Assembly (NCBI GenBank): GCA_022072255.1
Contig: JAJVHZ010000014.1
Location: 1 to 64,000 of the forward strand
Length of the DNA: 64,000 nucleotides
Reading direction: 5' to 3'
Origin: Gammaproteobacteria bacterium
GTDB lineage: Bacteria > Pseudomonadota > Gammaproteobacteria > JAJPIJ01
Shown here: piece by piece, positions 18,237 to 27,938 of the stretch
How the letters are laid out: each line of letters opens with the position of its first letter
Numbering within the stretch: the first letter of the stretch is position 1
The notes under the pieces: model-generated
Told to the model about the DNA's origin: nothing
The model's input: only the letters and a program-made list of their open reading frames with translations
Database searches by the model: none
Translations under genes and position numbers: made by a program

Positions 18237-19075
18237 GTCAGACTCCGCACGAAGTCCTGCGCGGCGGCGTAAATCTCCTCGTCGCTGGTGCTGAGCGTGT
18301 AGGACGAGATTCCGCCATCGACCGGAATCACCGTTCCGGATACATAGGCCGACAGGTCGCTGGCGAGGAACAGCGCCGCATTGGCCACGTCCTCGACCGA
18401 GCCGTAGCGGCCCATCGCCTGCTTTGCGCCGAGCCGACCGACGAGGTGCTGCACCAGTTCATCGGCTTTTTCGGGAGGCACACCGAATGCCCTGGCGATC
18501 AGCGGCGTCATGATGACGCCCGGCGCCACGCCGTTGCAGCGGATGCCGAACGGCGCCAGCTCCTTCGCCGCGTGGCGGATCGTGCCGACGACGGCATGCT
18601 TGGCCGTCGCGTAGGACACCGAGGACCAGCCGCCTTGCAGGCCGGCGACGCTGACCGTGCTGATGATCGAGCCGCCCGTGCCTTGTGCTTTGAAGCGGCG
18701 CACCGCGCACTTGTGGCCGAGCACCACCGAGCGCACGTCGAGCACGAAGGTCTTGTCGAAGCCGGCCGACCCGATCTCGGTGACGGCCGAACCGTCGCCG
18801 GTGGAGCCGGCGTTGTTGAACATCACGTCGAGCTTTCCAAAGCGGGCGACGGCGGCATCCACGGCGGCCTGGATGGAGGCTTCATCGGTCACGTCGGTGT
18901 GCTGAAACACCGCCGCTTCACCGAGCAATTCCGCAGCCGCCTCGCCGGCCTCCTGTGCGACATCGGCGATGACCACGCGCGCGCCCTCGGCCACGAAGCG
19001 TGGCACGGCGGCCAGGCCGATACCGCTCGCGCCGCCGATGACGATGGCGACTTTTCCTGTCAGCAGGTCGTTCAT
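18233..19075 (-). CDS. Short-chain dehydrogenase/reductase
   Basis: This 280-residue classical SDR has IGGASGIG (glycine motif, with isoleucine for the usual threonine), NNAG in MFNNAGSTG, STVSVAG and catalytic YATAKH. The sequence resembles secoisolariciresinol-dehydrogenase-like SDRs. The start ATG at 19075 has AAGGAG upstream. A tail of about 30 residues (SYTLSTSDEEIYAAAQDFVRS) follows the usual IPVDGG end. Confidence 0.82.
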   Translation of the reverse strand: MNDLLTGKVAIVIGGASGIGLAAVPRFVAEGARVVIADVAQEAGEAAAELLGEAAVFQHTDVTDEASIQAAVDAAVARFGKLDVMFNNAGSTGDGSAVTEIGSAGFDKTFVLDVRSVVLGHKCAVRRFKAQGTGGSIISTVSVAGLQGGWSSVSYATAKHAVVGTIRHAAKELAPFGIRCNGVAPGVIMTPLIARAFGVPPEKADELVQHLVGRLGAKQAMGRYGSVEDVANAALFLASDLSAYVSGTVIPVDGGISSYTLSTSDEEIYAAAQDFVRSLT

Positions 19076-19123
19076 GTGGCTACTCCTTGCATTGTTGACA
19101 GCCACGGCCGAGGCAGTGCCGGG

Positions 19124-19885
19124 TTACTGAATGGTGATTCCGCCGTCCACGATCAGCGAATGGCCGACCACGAAGCTAGATGCATCGCTAGACAGCCAGA
19201 GCACGGCCTGCGCGATCTCGTCGGCGCGCCCCAGCCGCTTGATCGGCACCTGCTCGATCAGCGCATTCAGGACCGCCGGGTCGGTGCTGATCATCGAGGA
19301 CACCATCGGCGTGTCGATCACGCCCGGGCACACGGCGTTGATGCGGATGCCTTTCGACGCATATTCCAGCGCTGCGCTCTTGGTCATGCCGACGATGCCG
19401 TGCTTGGTCGAGCAGTAGGAGGTTCTTCCCGCCACGCCGACGATGGCGCCCATCGACGAACAGTTCACGATCGTGCCGCCGCCACCTTGCCTGAGCATCT
19501 GCTGCGTCTGGTACTTCATGCACAGCCAGATACCCTTGAGGTTGATATCGTGGGCGCGGATGAAGTCCCCGGTGCTGGCTTCGGCGATGTCCGCATACGG
19601 CGGCATCCAGCCGGCGTTGTTGTAGGCGGCGTCGACGCGCCCGAATTCCTTGCCCGTGTTCTCCACCAATGCCTGGACCTGCGCTTCATCGGACACGTCG
19701 CATTGCAGGGCCAGCGTCCTGCCCCGTGAGGACAGGCGGTCCGCCTGCGCCTTGACCTTGTCGTAATGACTGCCCGACAACACCACCGATGCGCCGGCTT
19801 CCAGAAACGCTTCTGCCGAGGCCAGGCCCATGCCTGAGCCAGCGCCGGTGATGAGGGCAACCTTGCCTGAGAGATCGATCTTCAT
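19124..19885 (-). CDS. Short-chain dehydrogenase/reductase
   Basis: This 253-residue classical SDR has TGAGSGMG, YNNAGW, NCSSMGA and catalytic YCSTK, ending VDGGITIQ. It is highly similar to the SDR at 23514-24275, with the same length, the same KIDLSGKVALITGAG start and the same PGVIDTPMVSSM block. The pair probably arose by duplication within the cluster. The cofactor is probably NAD(P); the substrate is unknown. Confidence 0.85.
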   Translation of the reverse strand: MKIDLSGKVALITGAGSGMGLASAEAFLEAGASVVLSGSHYDKVKAQADRLSSRGRTLALQCDVSDEAQVQALVENTGKEFGRVDAAYNNAGWMPPYADIAEASTGDFIRAHDINLKGIWLCMKYQTQQMLRQGGGGTIVNCSSMGAIVGVAGRTSYCSTKHGIVGMTKSAALEYASKGIRINAVCPGVIDTPMVSSMISTDPAVLNALIEQVPIKRLGRADEIAQAVLWLSSDASSFVVGHSLIVDGGITIQ

Positions 19886-20002
19886 GGATGGCCTCCGTGT
19901 GTTCTCATGGACTTGACCGTGACATCGACGGCGGCGGCGGAAATGCCGATGGCATGCGCCCGGGCGTTTCCGGCGGCGACGATCGCCTGACGAGTTCTAA
20001 CG

Positions 20003-21462
<1,460 letters not shown>

Positions 21463-21545
21463 GATGGGGACTCCTGCATCTTCAAGGGCGCGCGATGATC
21501 ATTCGGCATTGCCCGCGGCGGTGCGCGAGCGATTTCCTTGCGGCT

Positions 21546-23381
21546 TTACCGACCCCAGTCCAGCGGCAACGTGGTCGTGGCCGGCGCCACCCGCCGGTTG
21601 GTTTCGTCCCAGCCGGTCGGTGTCGGTCCGGACTCGACCGTCTCGAATGCGCGGTACGCCAGCAGCGGCAGGTTGAGCGACGAGGGCTGATCCTTGCCGA
21701 AGCCGATCCGATAGACGCCGCCGGGCAGGGTCGCCTGCTGCGGCGCGGTCAGCCGGCAAGGTTCGGAGACAAATGAAGGCTCGCCTTCCAGCGGGCAGAC
21801 GCTGACCGGGCTTTGCGTGGTCAGCACGAGTCGCAGCCGGTGGTCGGGCGCCAGGCCCCATTGGCGCAACGCCAGGAACAGATCGAAGCGCTGCATGCGA
21901 TCGGGTTGCAGATACTCGTCGCGCAACAGCAGCGGCCATGGCCAGGTCGTCGTGCCGGCGTCGTCGTGCCATGAGCGCTCGGGGTCGAGCCGGCTCTGGC
22001 TGCCGAGCAGCGCGCCGATGCTGATTCGCTGTGCATCGCCGTTCGGCGCGACATCGTAGAGATTGGCGATGAGTTCGAGGTTGGTGTTGCTGGAGGCGGC
22101 GTAGATCGTCGCGCTGATCGGGCCCGCGATCGTTGCTCCGTCAACGAAAGGCTCCGACGTGAACGCCACGTTGCCGTCGCGGGCGTCCGGGCTGCCCCAG
22201 CGCAGTTGCGCGCTGCCATCGCTTGCAGGGATGGCCTCGGCCAGCGTGCCACCCGGCCCGAACTGCAGGCGCGTCGACGTGCGCGCCACCGGATAGCCGG
22301 CGAGATTGATCCAGCGCCCGGTGCCCTTCTCGTACACGTGCATCGGGGTGGCGGTGCGCGCGATGCCGGTGTCGATTCCCTTCAGCCAGGTCTCGAACCA
22401 TTGCAGGTAGACGCCGACGTCCAGGCCCTGCGCATGCGACCAGTCGCCGACGATGATCTGCCAGCGCGGGTCGGTCCGCGCAGTGTCCATGGGCGCGTCC
22501 ACCGGGCGCCCGGCGGCGGCGTTCTGCAGCGCGATATAGGCGTGGATGCCGCCGATCTCGTTGATGTCGGACCAGCCCGTCCACAGCAGCACGGGGATGC
22601 CATTGGCGACGATGTCGGCCGCGCGCGAGAGCGGCAGGCGATCCTGCCAGTAGCCGTCGTAGGCCTCCGGGCCGCCGGCCATCACGCCCTCGAGGAAATC
22701 GGCGAAGTAGCCGGTGACCGAGGGCTGCTCGCCCATCATCGCGCCGGCGCGCGGTGCATAGGCGCTGAGCGCAGCGTTGGGCAGGCCATTGCTGGTCCAG
22801 ACCTGCCGATGCTGCATGTCCAGGCCGATGCACGAGGAGACGACCACCTTCAACGGCGAACCCGGGCGCACCGCCGCCGCAGTGGCCAGTCCGGTCGCGG
22901 CCGGGTAGGAACAGCCGGCCATCGCCACGCGCCCATCCGCTCCTTCCAGGGCTGCGGCCCAATCCACCACCGCGGCACCATCGCGGCCATCCTGCGAGGT
23001 GAACTGCTGCATCTGTCCGCTCGATCCGCCGGCGCCGCGCGGGCGCACCACGGCGTAGATGTAGCCGCGCTCGACGAAGTAGGGAATGACGCCGACGGGC
23101 TGGCCCAGTCGCAGATAGGGCGAGAACTCGACGATGACGGGGAACGGTCCCGCCGCGCGTGCGCCGCTGCGGAAGTCGACCGGATAGGCCACCATTGCGG
23201 CCAGCCGCGTGCCGTCTTGCAGCGTGATGTTCGTGTCATTCGTCGCGCCGGCCGCGAAGCGGGCCGGTGGCGGCTGCCAGCGACCACCCGGGTATGCCGT
23301 GGTGGTGGCGGTGGGCAGGGTCTGGGCCTGGCTCAGTAACGGGACGGCCAGCAGGGCCAGCGCTGCGATCAGGATTTTCAT
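21546..23381 (-). CDS. Secreted CocE/NonD-family hydrolase
   Basis: This 611-residue protein has a signal peptide ending SQAQ, an alpha/beta-hydrolase domain and a C-terminal jelly-roll typical of the X-Pro dipeptidyl-peptidase (S15)/CocE group. The likely catalytic serine is in GCSYPAATG, the aspartate in GWSDI and the histidine in GDWSHAQG. Such enzymes hydrolyse esters or amide-like bonds in the periplasm. The start ATG at 23381 has GGAGG eight bases before it. A paralogue is at 25813-27762. It probably feeds the adjacent oxidoreductases, but the substrate is unknown. Confidence 0.82.
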   Translation of the reverse strand: MKILIAALALLAVPLLSQAQTLPTATTTAYPGGRWQPPPARFAAGATNDTNITLQDGTRLAAMVAYPVDFRSGARAAGPFPVIVEFSPYLRLGQPVGVIPYFVERGYIYAVVRPRGAGGSSGQMQQFTSQDGRDGAAVVDWAAALEGADGRVAMAGCSYPAATGLATAAAVRPGSPLKVVVSSCIGLDMQHRQVWTSNGLPNAALSAYAPRAGAMMGEQPSVTGYFADFLEGVMAGGPEAYDGYWQDRLPLSRAADIVANGIPVLLWTGWSDINEIGGIHAYIALQNAAAGRPVDAPMDTARTDPRWQIIVGDWSHAQGLDVGVYLQWFETWLKGIDTGIARTATPMHVYEKGTGRWINLAGYPVARTSTRLQFGPGGTLAEAIPASDGSAQLRWGSPDARDGNVAFTSEPFVDGATIAGPISATIYAASSNTNLELIANLYDVAPNGDAQRISIGALLGSQSRLDPERSWHDDAGTTTWPWPLLLRDEYLQPDRMQRFDLFLALRQWGLAPDHRLRLVLTTQSPVSVCPLEGEPSFVSEPCRLTAPQQATLPGGVYRIGFGKDQPSSLNLPLLAYRAFETVESGPTPTGWDETNRRVAPATTTLPLDWGR

Positions 23382-23463
23382 GCGCCCTCCGGTAAAACCG
23401 ACGCGATGCCGACATCCTGCGCCTGTCCCGTACGCTGGAGAAAGCGGGTCATGCTCAACGCAC

Positions 23464-23482
23464 TGCTGAATAGAGTTCAGCA
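23464..23482. promoter_or_regulatory. Perfect palindrome upstream of CocE-type gene
   Basis: TGCTGAA, five bases, TTCAGCA form a 7+7 inverted repeat about 83 bases upstream of the hydrolase start at 23381. The spacing and the T..A ends resemble a regulator operator. The gene that precedes it on the minus strand ends at 23514. A separate promoter may therefore start here, dividing the long run into at least two units. Confidence 0.4.
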
Positions 23483-23513
23483 ATGATCGCTTTGAATCGC
23501 CTGCGGCGTGCTT

Positions 23514-24275
23514 CTACTGGACGGTGATGCCACCATCCACGACCAGAGGGTGTCCGACCACGAACCTCGACGCATCACTGGACAACCACAGCACCGCCTG
23601 CGCGATCTCGTCGGCACGTCCCAGGCGCTTGATCGGCACCTGCTCGATCAGCGCGTTCAACACACTCGCCTCGCCGGTCATCATCGAGGACACCATCGGC
23701 GTATCGATCACGCCGGGACATACGGCATTGATGCGGATGCCCTTCGACGCGTATTCGAGCGCCGCGCTCTTGGTCATGCCAAGGACGCCATGCTTGGTCG
23801 AACAGTAGCTCGTGCGGCCGGCGACGCCATCGATGGCGCCGATCGAGGCGCAGTTGACGATGGCGCCGCCACTGCCCTGCTTGAGCATCTGTTGCACCTG
23901 GTACTTCATGCACAGCCAAACGCCCTTCAGGTTGATGCCATGCACGCGGTCGAAGTCCTCGGTGCTGGCTTTGGCGATGAAGGCGAAGGGCGGCTGCCAG
24001 CCGGCGTTGTTGTAGGCGGCGTCGATGCGGCCGAATGCCTTGACCGTGTTTTCCACCAAGGCTTTCACTGCTTCTTCGTCGGCCACGTCGCATTGCAGCG
24101 CCAGCGTATTGCCGCGCGCGGCCAGGCGGTCGGCCTGTTCCTTGACCTTCTCAAAGTGGTTCCCCGACAGCACGACGGACGCGCCTGCCTCCAGGAACAG
24201 CTCCGCCGATGCCAGGCCCATGCCGGAGCCTGCGCCGGTGATCAGAGCCACTTTGCCTGACAGATCGATCTTCAC
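23514..24275 (-). CDS. Short-chain dehydrogenase/reductase, paralogue
   Basis: This 253-residue SDR has TGAGSGMG, NNAGW, NCASIGA and catalytic YCSTKH, ending VDGGITVQ. It is nearly collinear with 19124-19885. Differences cluster in the segment after the nucleotide motif (LFLEAGASVVLSGNHFEKVKE against SHYDKVKA), where substrate or cofactor choice may vary. It is in the same orientation as its neighbours. Confidence 0.85.
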   Translation of the reverse strand: MKIDLSGKVALITGAGSGMGLASAELFLEAGASVVLSGNHFEKVKEQADRLAARGNTLALQCDVADEEAVKALVENTVKAFGRIDAAYNNAGWQPPFAFIAKASTEDFDRVHGINLKGVWLCMKYQVQQMLKQGSGGAIVNCASIGAIDGVAGRTSYCSTKHGVLGMTKSAALEYASKGIRINAVCPGVIDTPMVSSMMTGEASVLNALIEQVPIKRLGRADEIAQAVLWLSSDASRFVVGHPLVVDGGITVQ

Positions 24276-24295
24276 TTCCCGTCTCCTGCGATGTT

Positions 24296-25042
24296 TCAGT
24301 AGCCCACGGTGCTTCCGCCATCCACGACGAACTCCCCGCCCGTGCAGTAGGCCGAGTCGTCGCAGGCGAGAAACAGAACCATGTTGGTCAGGTCATCCAC
24401 CGTCGCCATCCTCTGCAAGGGCGTCTGGCTGATGATCTGGGCCATCAGATCCTTGTATTCCTCAAGCTGGGTCATGTCCGTGGCCACGAGCCCGGGATGG
24501 ACGGAGTTCACCCGGATGGATGGAGCGAACTCTTTCGCTGCAACCTGGGTCATGGCGCGCATGGCGTACTTGCTGCTCGAATAGGCGACATCGCCCGGAT
24601 TGCCCCTCAGTCCGGCAATGGAGGAGATGTTGACGACCGAGGCATTGCCGCTCTTCTTCAGCAGTGGCAGTGCGTATGTCAGCCCGAGGAACACGGAGTA
24701 CTGATTGATGGTGATGACTTTCCGGTAGGTGTCGAACGTCATCGTTCCGATGGGCTGGTTGATGGCGATCCCGGCATTGTTGACCAGGACATCAAGCCGT
24801 CCCTCCGCGTTCTCGATCGCCTTGATGACCTGCTTCCAGTCGTCTTCGCTGGACACATCCTGCTTGAGGAAGACGGCGTTCTTTCCCAACGCGGCCGCCA
24901 GTTTCCCGCCCTTTTCGGTCAGCACGTCGGAAAAGTAGACTTTCGCGCCTTCTTCCACGAAGCGATGGACATGGCTGGCGCCCATGCCTTTCGCCGCCCC
25001 CGTCACCAGGGCGATTCTGTTTTCAAGTTTCAGTTGCGTCAT
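24296..25042 (-). CDS. Short-chain dehydrogenase/reductase
   Basis: This 248-residue SDR has TGAAKGMG, VNNAGIA, VVNISSIAGL and catalytic YSSSKYA, with the C-terminal VVDGGSTVGY. It is less GC-extreme and richer in lysine than the other SDRs of the cluster, which may mean a different origin. The ATG at 25042 has GGAGC upstream. The reaction is probably on a hydroxy/keto substrate with NAD(P). Confidence 0.83.
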   Translation of the reverse strand: MTQLKLENRIALVTGAAKGMGASHVHRFVEEGAKVYFSDVLTEKGGKLAAALGKNAVFLKQDVSSEDDWKQVIKAIENAEGRLDVLVNNAGIAINQPIGTMTFDTYRKVITINQYSVFLGLTYALPLLKKSGNASVVNISSIAGLRGNPGDVAYSSSKYAMRAMTQVAAKEFAPSIRVNSVHPGLVATDMTQLEEYKDLMAQIISQTPLQRMATVDDLTNMVLFLACDDSAYCTGGEFVVDGGSTVGY

Positions 25043-25079
25043 CGGCTTGCTCCGGGTCATGCGCGGCTGGTGCAATTCG

Positions 25080-25157
25080 GTTTGGGGGAAGCCCGGGCTC
25101 ATGTGAACCGCGATGCCCACGCTGAACCGCTTCGGCGACCAAACGTGAGTCGATCAT
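25080..25157 (-). pseudogene. Remnant of an NAD(P)H-binding reductase
   Basis: The minus-strand frame from an ATG at 25157 reads MIDSRLVAEAVQRGH, then GSHEP. Those words match SRLVAEAVRRGHQ and GGSHE in the intact paralogue at 16704-17309, but the 60 or so residues that should lie between them are missing. It is a short relic left by deletion. A G-rich ribosome site (ggggag) still stands before it. It shows that the cluster once held a third copy of this gene. Confidence 0.6.
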
Positions 25158-25175
25158 TCATGTGGCTCCCCTGTT

Positions 25176-25655
25176 TCAAAGAGTCCTCGCGCAGAACGCC
25201 GTCAGCTTTGTCATGGCGGCATCCACGTACTTCGGAACCCAGTAGGATTCGATGTGCGTCGCGCCGTCGATCCTGAACAGTTCTTTGTCCTTGGCGCCCG
25301 TGGCCTTGGCAAAGGCTTCCTCGGTCATGTACAGCCTGTCGGCCTTGCTGCCGGCGATCATCAGCAGCGGCTGCTCGATCAGCTCGATCTCGTCGGTGGC
25401 GTCCCAACGCGTCAAATCCAGCAGGCTGCTCGTAGTGTACTTGAAGGTCGAACCGGGGTGCGCATGCGTGCGCCAGTAGTATTCGTAGCCCTGCCGGTAC
25501 ATCTCGAAAGGCAGTGCGGCGATCTGTTCGTCGGTCATGTCGGCGTCGCCGGAATGGAGGATCTTCCCACCCGCCTTTTCCCCGGCACGCGCGTCCGAGG
25601 CTTCCTTCAAGTGCTGCTGGATCGTGTTCAACTGCGAATCCTCGAAGCCGTTGCG
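25176..25655 (-). pseudogene. Alpha/beta hydrolase, C-terminal fragment
   Basis: This open frame of about 150 residues (QQHLKEASDARAG to FCARTL) contains the C-terminal part of a DUF1100-like or YcjY-like hydrolase. A likely acid is in GSKADRL and the catalytic histidine is in GATHIESYW. The nucleophile serine half is absent. Upstream it is in a different frame from a lipoprotein signal (25628-25816), so it cannot be made as one protein. It is therefore a remnant. The listed TTG start in the ORF track is arbitrary. Confidence 0.65.
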
Positions 25656-25816
25656 ACGAAGCTGCCTTGGGCCTGAATCAGCAACGGGCCCGGGGCGTTA
25701 CTGACGCTGCCGGGACTGGTTGCACAGCCGGTCATCAAGGTCGTCATGACAATGGCGGAGGTCAACAGGAGTCGAGTGGCCTGCCGCCGCGCGTGGTTCC
25801 CGGGACGTGACTTCAT
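25628..25816 (-). pseudogene. Lipoprotein hydrolase N-terminus, truncated
   Basis: The 62-residue ORF begins with a basic, hydrophobic leader and a lipobox (LMTGC), then PLLIQAQGSFVA, before a short run of unrelated residues and a stop. The QGSFVA word resembles the start of the secreted alpha/beta hydrolases that read GSFAVGGT. The rest of that domain is missing. It is followed out of frame by a different hydrolase's C-terminus, so a deletion joined two genes near 25650. Its ATG overlaps the stop of the CocE-type gene. Confidence 0.55.
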
Positions 25817-27762
25817 CGCTGCGGTGCAGCGCCGCTGCCCCAGTCCAGCGGCAGGGCGAACGGCTCGGCCTGCGGCCCGCCGACGCTCCGCTGGCCTTCG
25901 TTCCAGGCGTGGGAAAGGATCGCGGCAGGCACGGCCAGGAAGTGCCGGTAGGGCAGCATCGGCAGGTTCAGCGTGGACGGCATCGCCCCGCCCAATGCGA
26001 TGGCATAGACCCCGCCAGGCACGGTCTGCTCCTGCGGCTGGGTCAACCGACAGGGGTCGGAATCGTTGACCGGCGGCAGGCCCATGGCGGGACAGCGATC
26101 AGCCGGCGTCTGGGTGGTGAGTTCCAGTCGGAGACGGTGGCCGGGGCGAACGCCCCACTGCCGCGGCGCCAGCGCCAGGTCGAAACGGTAGTCCCGGTTG
26201 GGCGTCAGATATTCGTCGCGCGCCAGCAATGGCCACGGCCAGGTGAGGGTGCCGTCGGCGTCGCGCCAGGACTTCGCCTCGTCCAGCCGGTGCTGGCTGC
26301 CCAGCAGCGCGCCGCGGCTGATCAGAACGGCGCTTCCGTCCGGAGCCACGTCGTAGAGCCGGCCGATGAACACCAAGTTGGTGTTGCTGGAGGAGGCATT
26401 CAGCGTGACGCTCATGGGGCCGGCGATCGTCGCGCCCTGCTCCAGCGGCGCGCTGGTATAGGTCAGCTTGGCGCCGGGCGTATCGGGCTCGCCGTAGCGC
26501 AGCTCGTCGCGGCCTGCGGACGCGTCGCCGGAAGGCGGCCGCAGCTGGCCTTCACTCCCCAGGGCCCAGCGCGTGCTCTGCGCGACGGGCGGGTAGCCGG
26601 CCAGGTTGATCCAGCGCTCGCTGCCCGGCTCGAACACATGCATCGGCGTGGCGGTGTCCTGGATGCCGGTGTCCTCGCCCTTGATCCAGGTGTCCAGCCA
26701 CTGCAGGAACACCCCCATGTCCAGGCCTTGCCCGTGTTCCCAGCCACCCATGATCAACTGATAGCGCGGGGTGACGGCCTGGCCGGGCTCCATCGGCATC
26801 TCCAGCGGTCGCTGTGCATGGGCGTTCTGCAAGGCCACGTAGGCGCGCACCGTGCCGGTTTCCAGCACGTCGCCCCAGCCGGCCCACAGCAGCATCGGCA
26901 CGCCGTTGTCCACGATTCGGCGGGCCAGCGTTGCGCGCCCGCGCTCGCGCCAGTAGTCGGCGTCGTAGGCCATGTCGCCACCACTGAGCACCGACTCTGC
27001 GAAGCGCGTGAAGAAACGCTGGCCGGCGGCCGAGCTGCCGGTCAGCTGCGGCCCGAGTTCGGCGAACTGCCAGAAGCTCATGGTCGGCAGGCCGGCGTTC
27101 AACCACGACTGCCGGTTCATGTTCTCCATGCCCGAGCACGCCGCCACCGCCGCCTTCAGCGGCGAGCCGGGACCCACGGCGGCAACATCGGTCATGGCGA
27201 TGGCGCCGGGCCAGGAACAGCCGATCAGGCCCACCCTGCCGTCGGAGCCCTCCAGCCGATGGGCGACCCATTCGATGATGGCCTTGCCATCGAGTCCCTC
27301 ACGCGGCGAAAGAAACTGCACCTCGCCGCCCGACTTGCCCAGCCCGCGTGCGCGGACCTGCACGGAGATGTAGCCATGTTCGGCGAAGAAGGGATTGACC
27401 TTGACCGGCACGGCGAACTGCACATACGGCATGTGCTCGATCACCACTGGGAACGGCCCGCGGGCGCGACGCCCGCTGGCGAGGTCGGTGGGATAGGCGA
27501 TACTGGCGTTCAAGACCACGCCGTCGTCCATGGTGACCGGCACGTTCTCGACCACCTCGACGCCGAAGCGCGCAGGTCCGGGCGACCACTTGCCGCCCGG
27601 ATACAGGGTGCTGGTGCCCGCAACGGTTCCGGCTTCTGCATGAGATCGATTCATCTCCCGGGCCTCCGACCGAAGGGGTGCCGCAGACAGTGAACACACG
27701 GATGCCAGCGCTACCAGGACGTTCGTCGTGATCGCGCTTCGACGTGCAAACGTTGCGCTCAT
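25813..27762 (-). CDS. Secreted CocE/NonD-family hydrolase, paralogue
   Basis: This 649-residue protein is a longer relative of 21546-23381. A signal-like N-terminus (NVLVALASVCSLSA) precedes the hydrolase domain, with the probable nucleophile in GCSWPGAIA, acid in GWGDVLE and histidine in GGWEHGQG. A C-terminal beta domain follows. The start ATG at 27762 has GGAGG upstream. The two copies keep the same architecture but differ in detail (serine context SW against SY), so they may take different substrates. It is most likely periplasmic. Confidence 0.82.
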   Translation of the reverse strand: MSATFARRSAITTNVLVALASVCSLSAAPLRSEAREMNRSHAEAGTVAGTSTLYPGGKWSPGPARFGVEVVENVPVTMDDGVVLNASIAYPTDLASGRRARGPFPVVIEHMPYVQFAVPVKVNPFFAEHGYISVQVRARGLGKSGGEVQFLSPREGLDGKAIIEWVAHRLEGSDGRVGLIGCSWPGAIAMTDVAAVGPGSPLKAAVAACSGMENMNRQSWLNAGLPTMSFWQFAELGPQLTGSSAAGQRFFTRFAESVLSGGDMAYDADYWRERGRATLARRIVDNGVPMLLWAGWGDVLETGTVRAYVALQNAHAQRPLEMPMEPGQAVTPRYQLIMGGWEHGQGLDMGVFLQWLDTWIKGEDTGIQDTATPMHVFEPGSERWINLAGYPPVAQSTRWALGSEGQLRPPSGDASAGRDELRYGEPDTPGAKLTYTSAPLEQGATIAGPMSVTLNASSSNTNLVFIGRLYDVAPDGSAVLISRGALLGSQHRLDEAKSWRDADGTLTWPWPLLARDEYLTPNRDYRFDLALAPRQWGVRPGHRLRLELTTQTPADRCPAMGLPPVNDSDPCRLTQPQEQTVPGGVYAIALGGAMPSTLNLPMLPYRHFLAVPAAILSHAWNEGQRSVGGPQAEPFALPLDWGSGAAPQR

Positions 27763-27791
27763 GGTGCTTCCTCCCAGGTCTCTACCGGCGA

Positions 27792-27938
27792 TCAGCTCAC
27801 GCGCAGCAGGGTCTTGATGGCACGGCGTTCGTCGTAAGCGGAGAACGCCTCGCCGATCTGCTTGCGCGTCCACCGACTTGGTGTCGGCGAGGTTAGCGCC
27901 AGCGCTGCGAACAGGGTGTTCATGTTTGCGGTCTTCAT
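27792..27938 (-). pseudogene. Alcohol dehydrogenase C-terminal remnant
   Basis: The 48-residue ORF ends with AYDERRAIKTLLRVS, which matches the C-terminus of the zinc alcohol dehydrogenase at 15578-16600 (AMDERRAIKTMLRVDE). The first 20 residues (MKTANMNTLFAALAL) look like a truncated signal sequence from another gene. The rest of the dehydrogenase is gone. Its start overlaps the aldo/keto reductase stop, so the fragment may still be translated. Confidence 0.6.
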
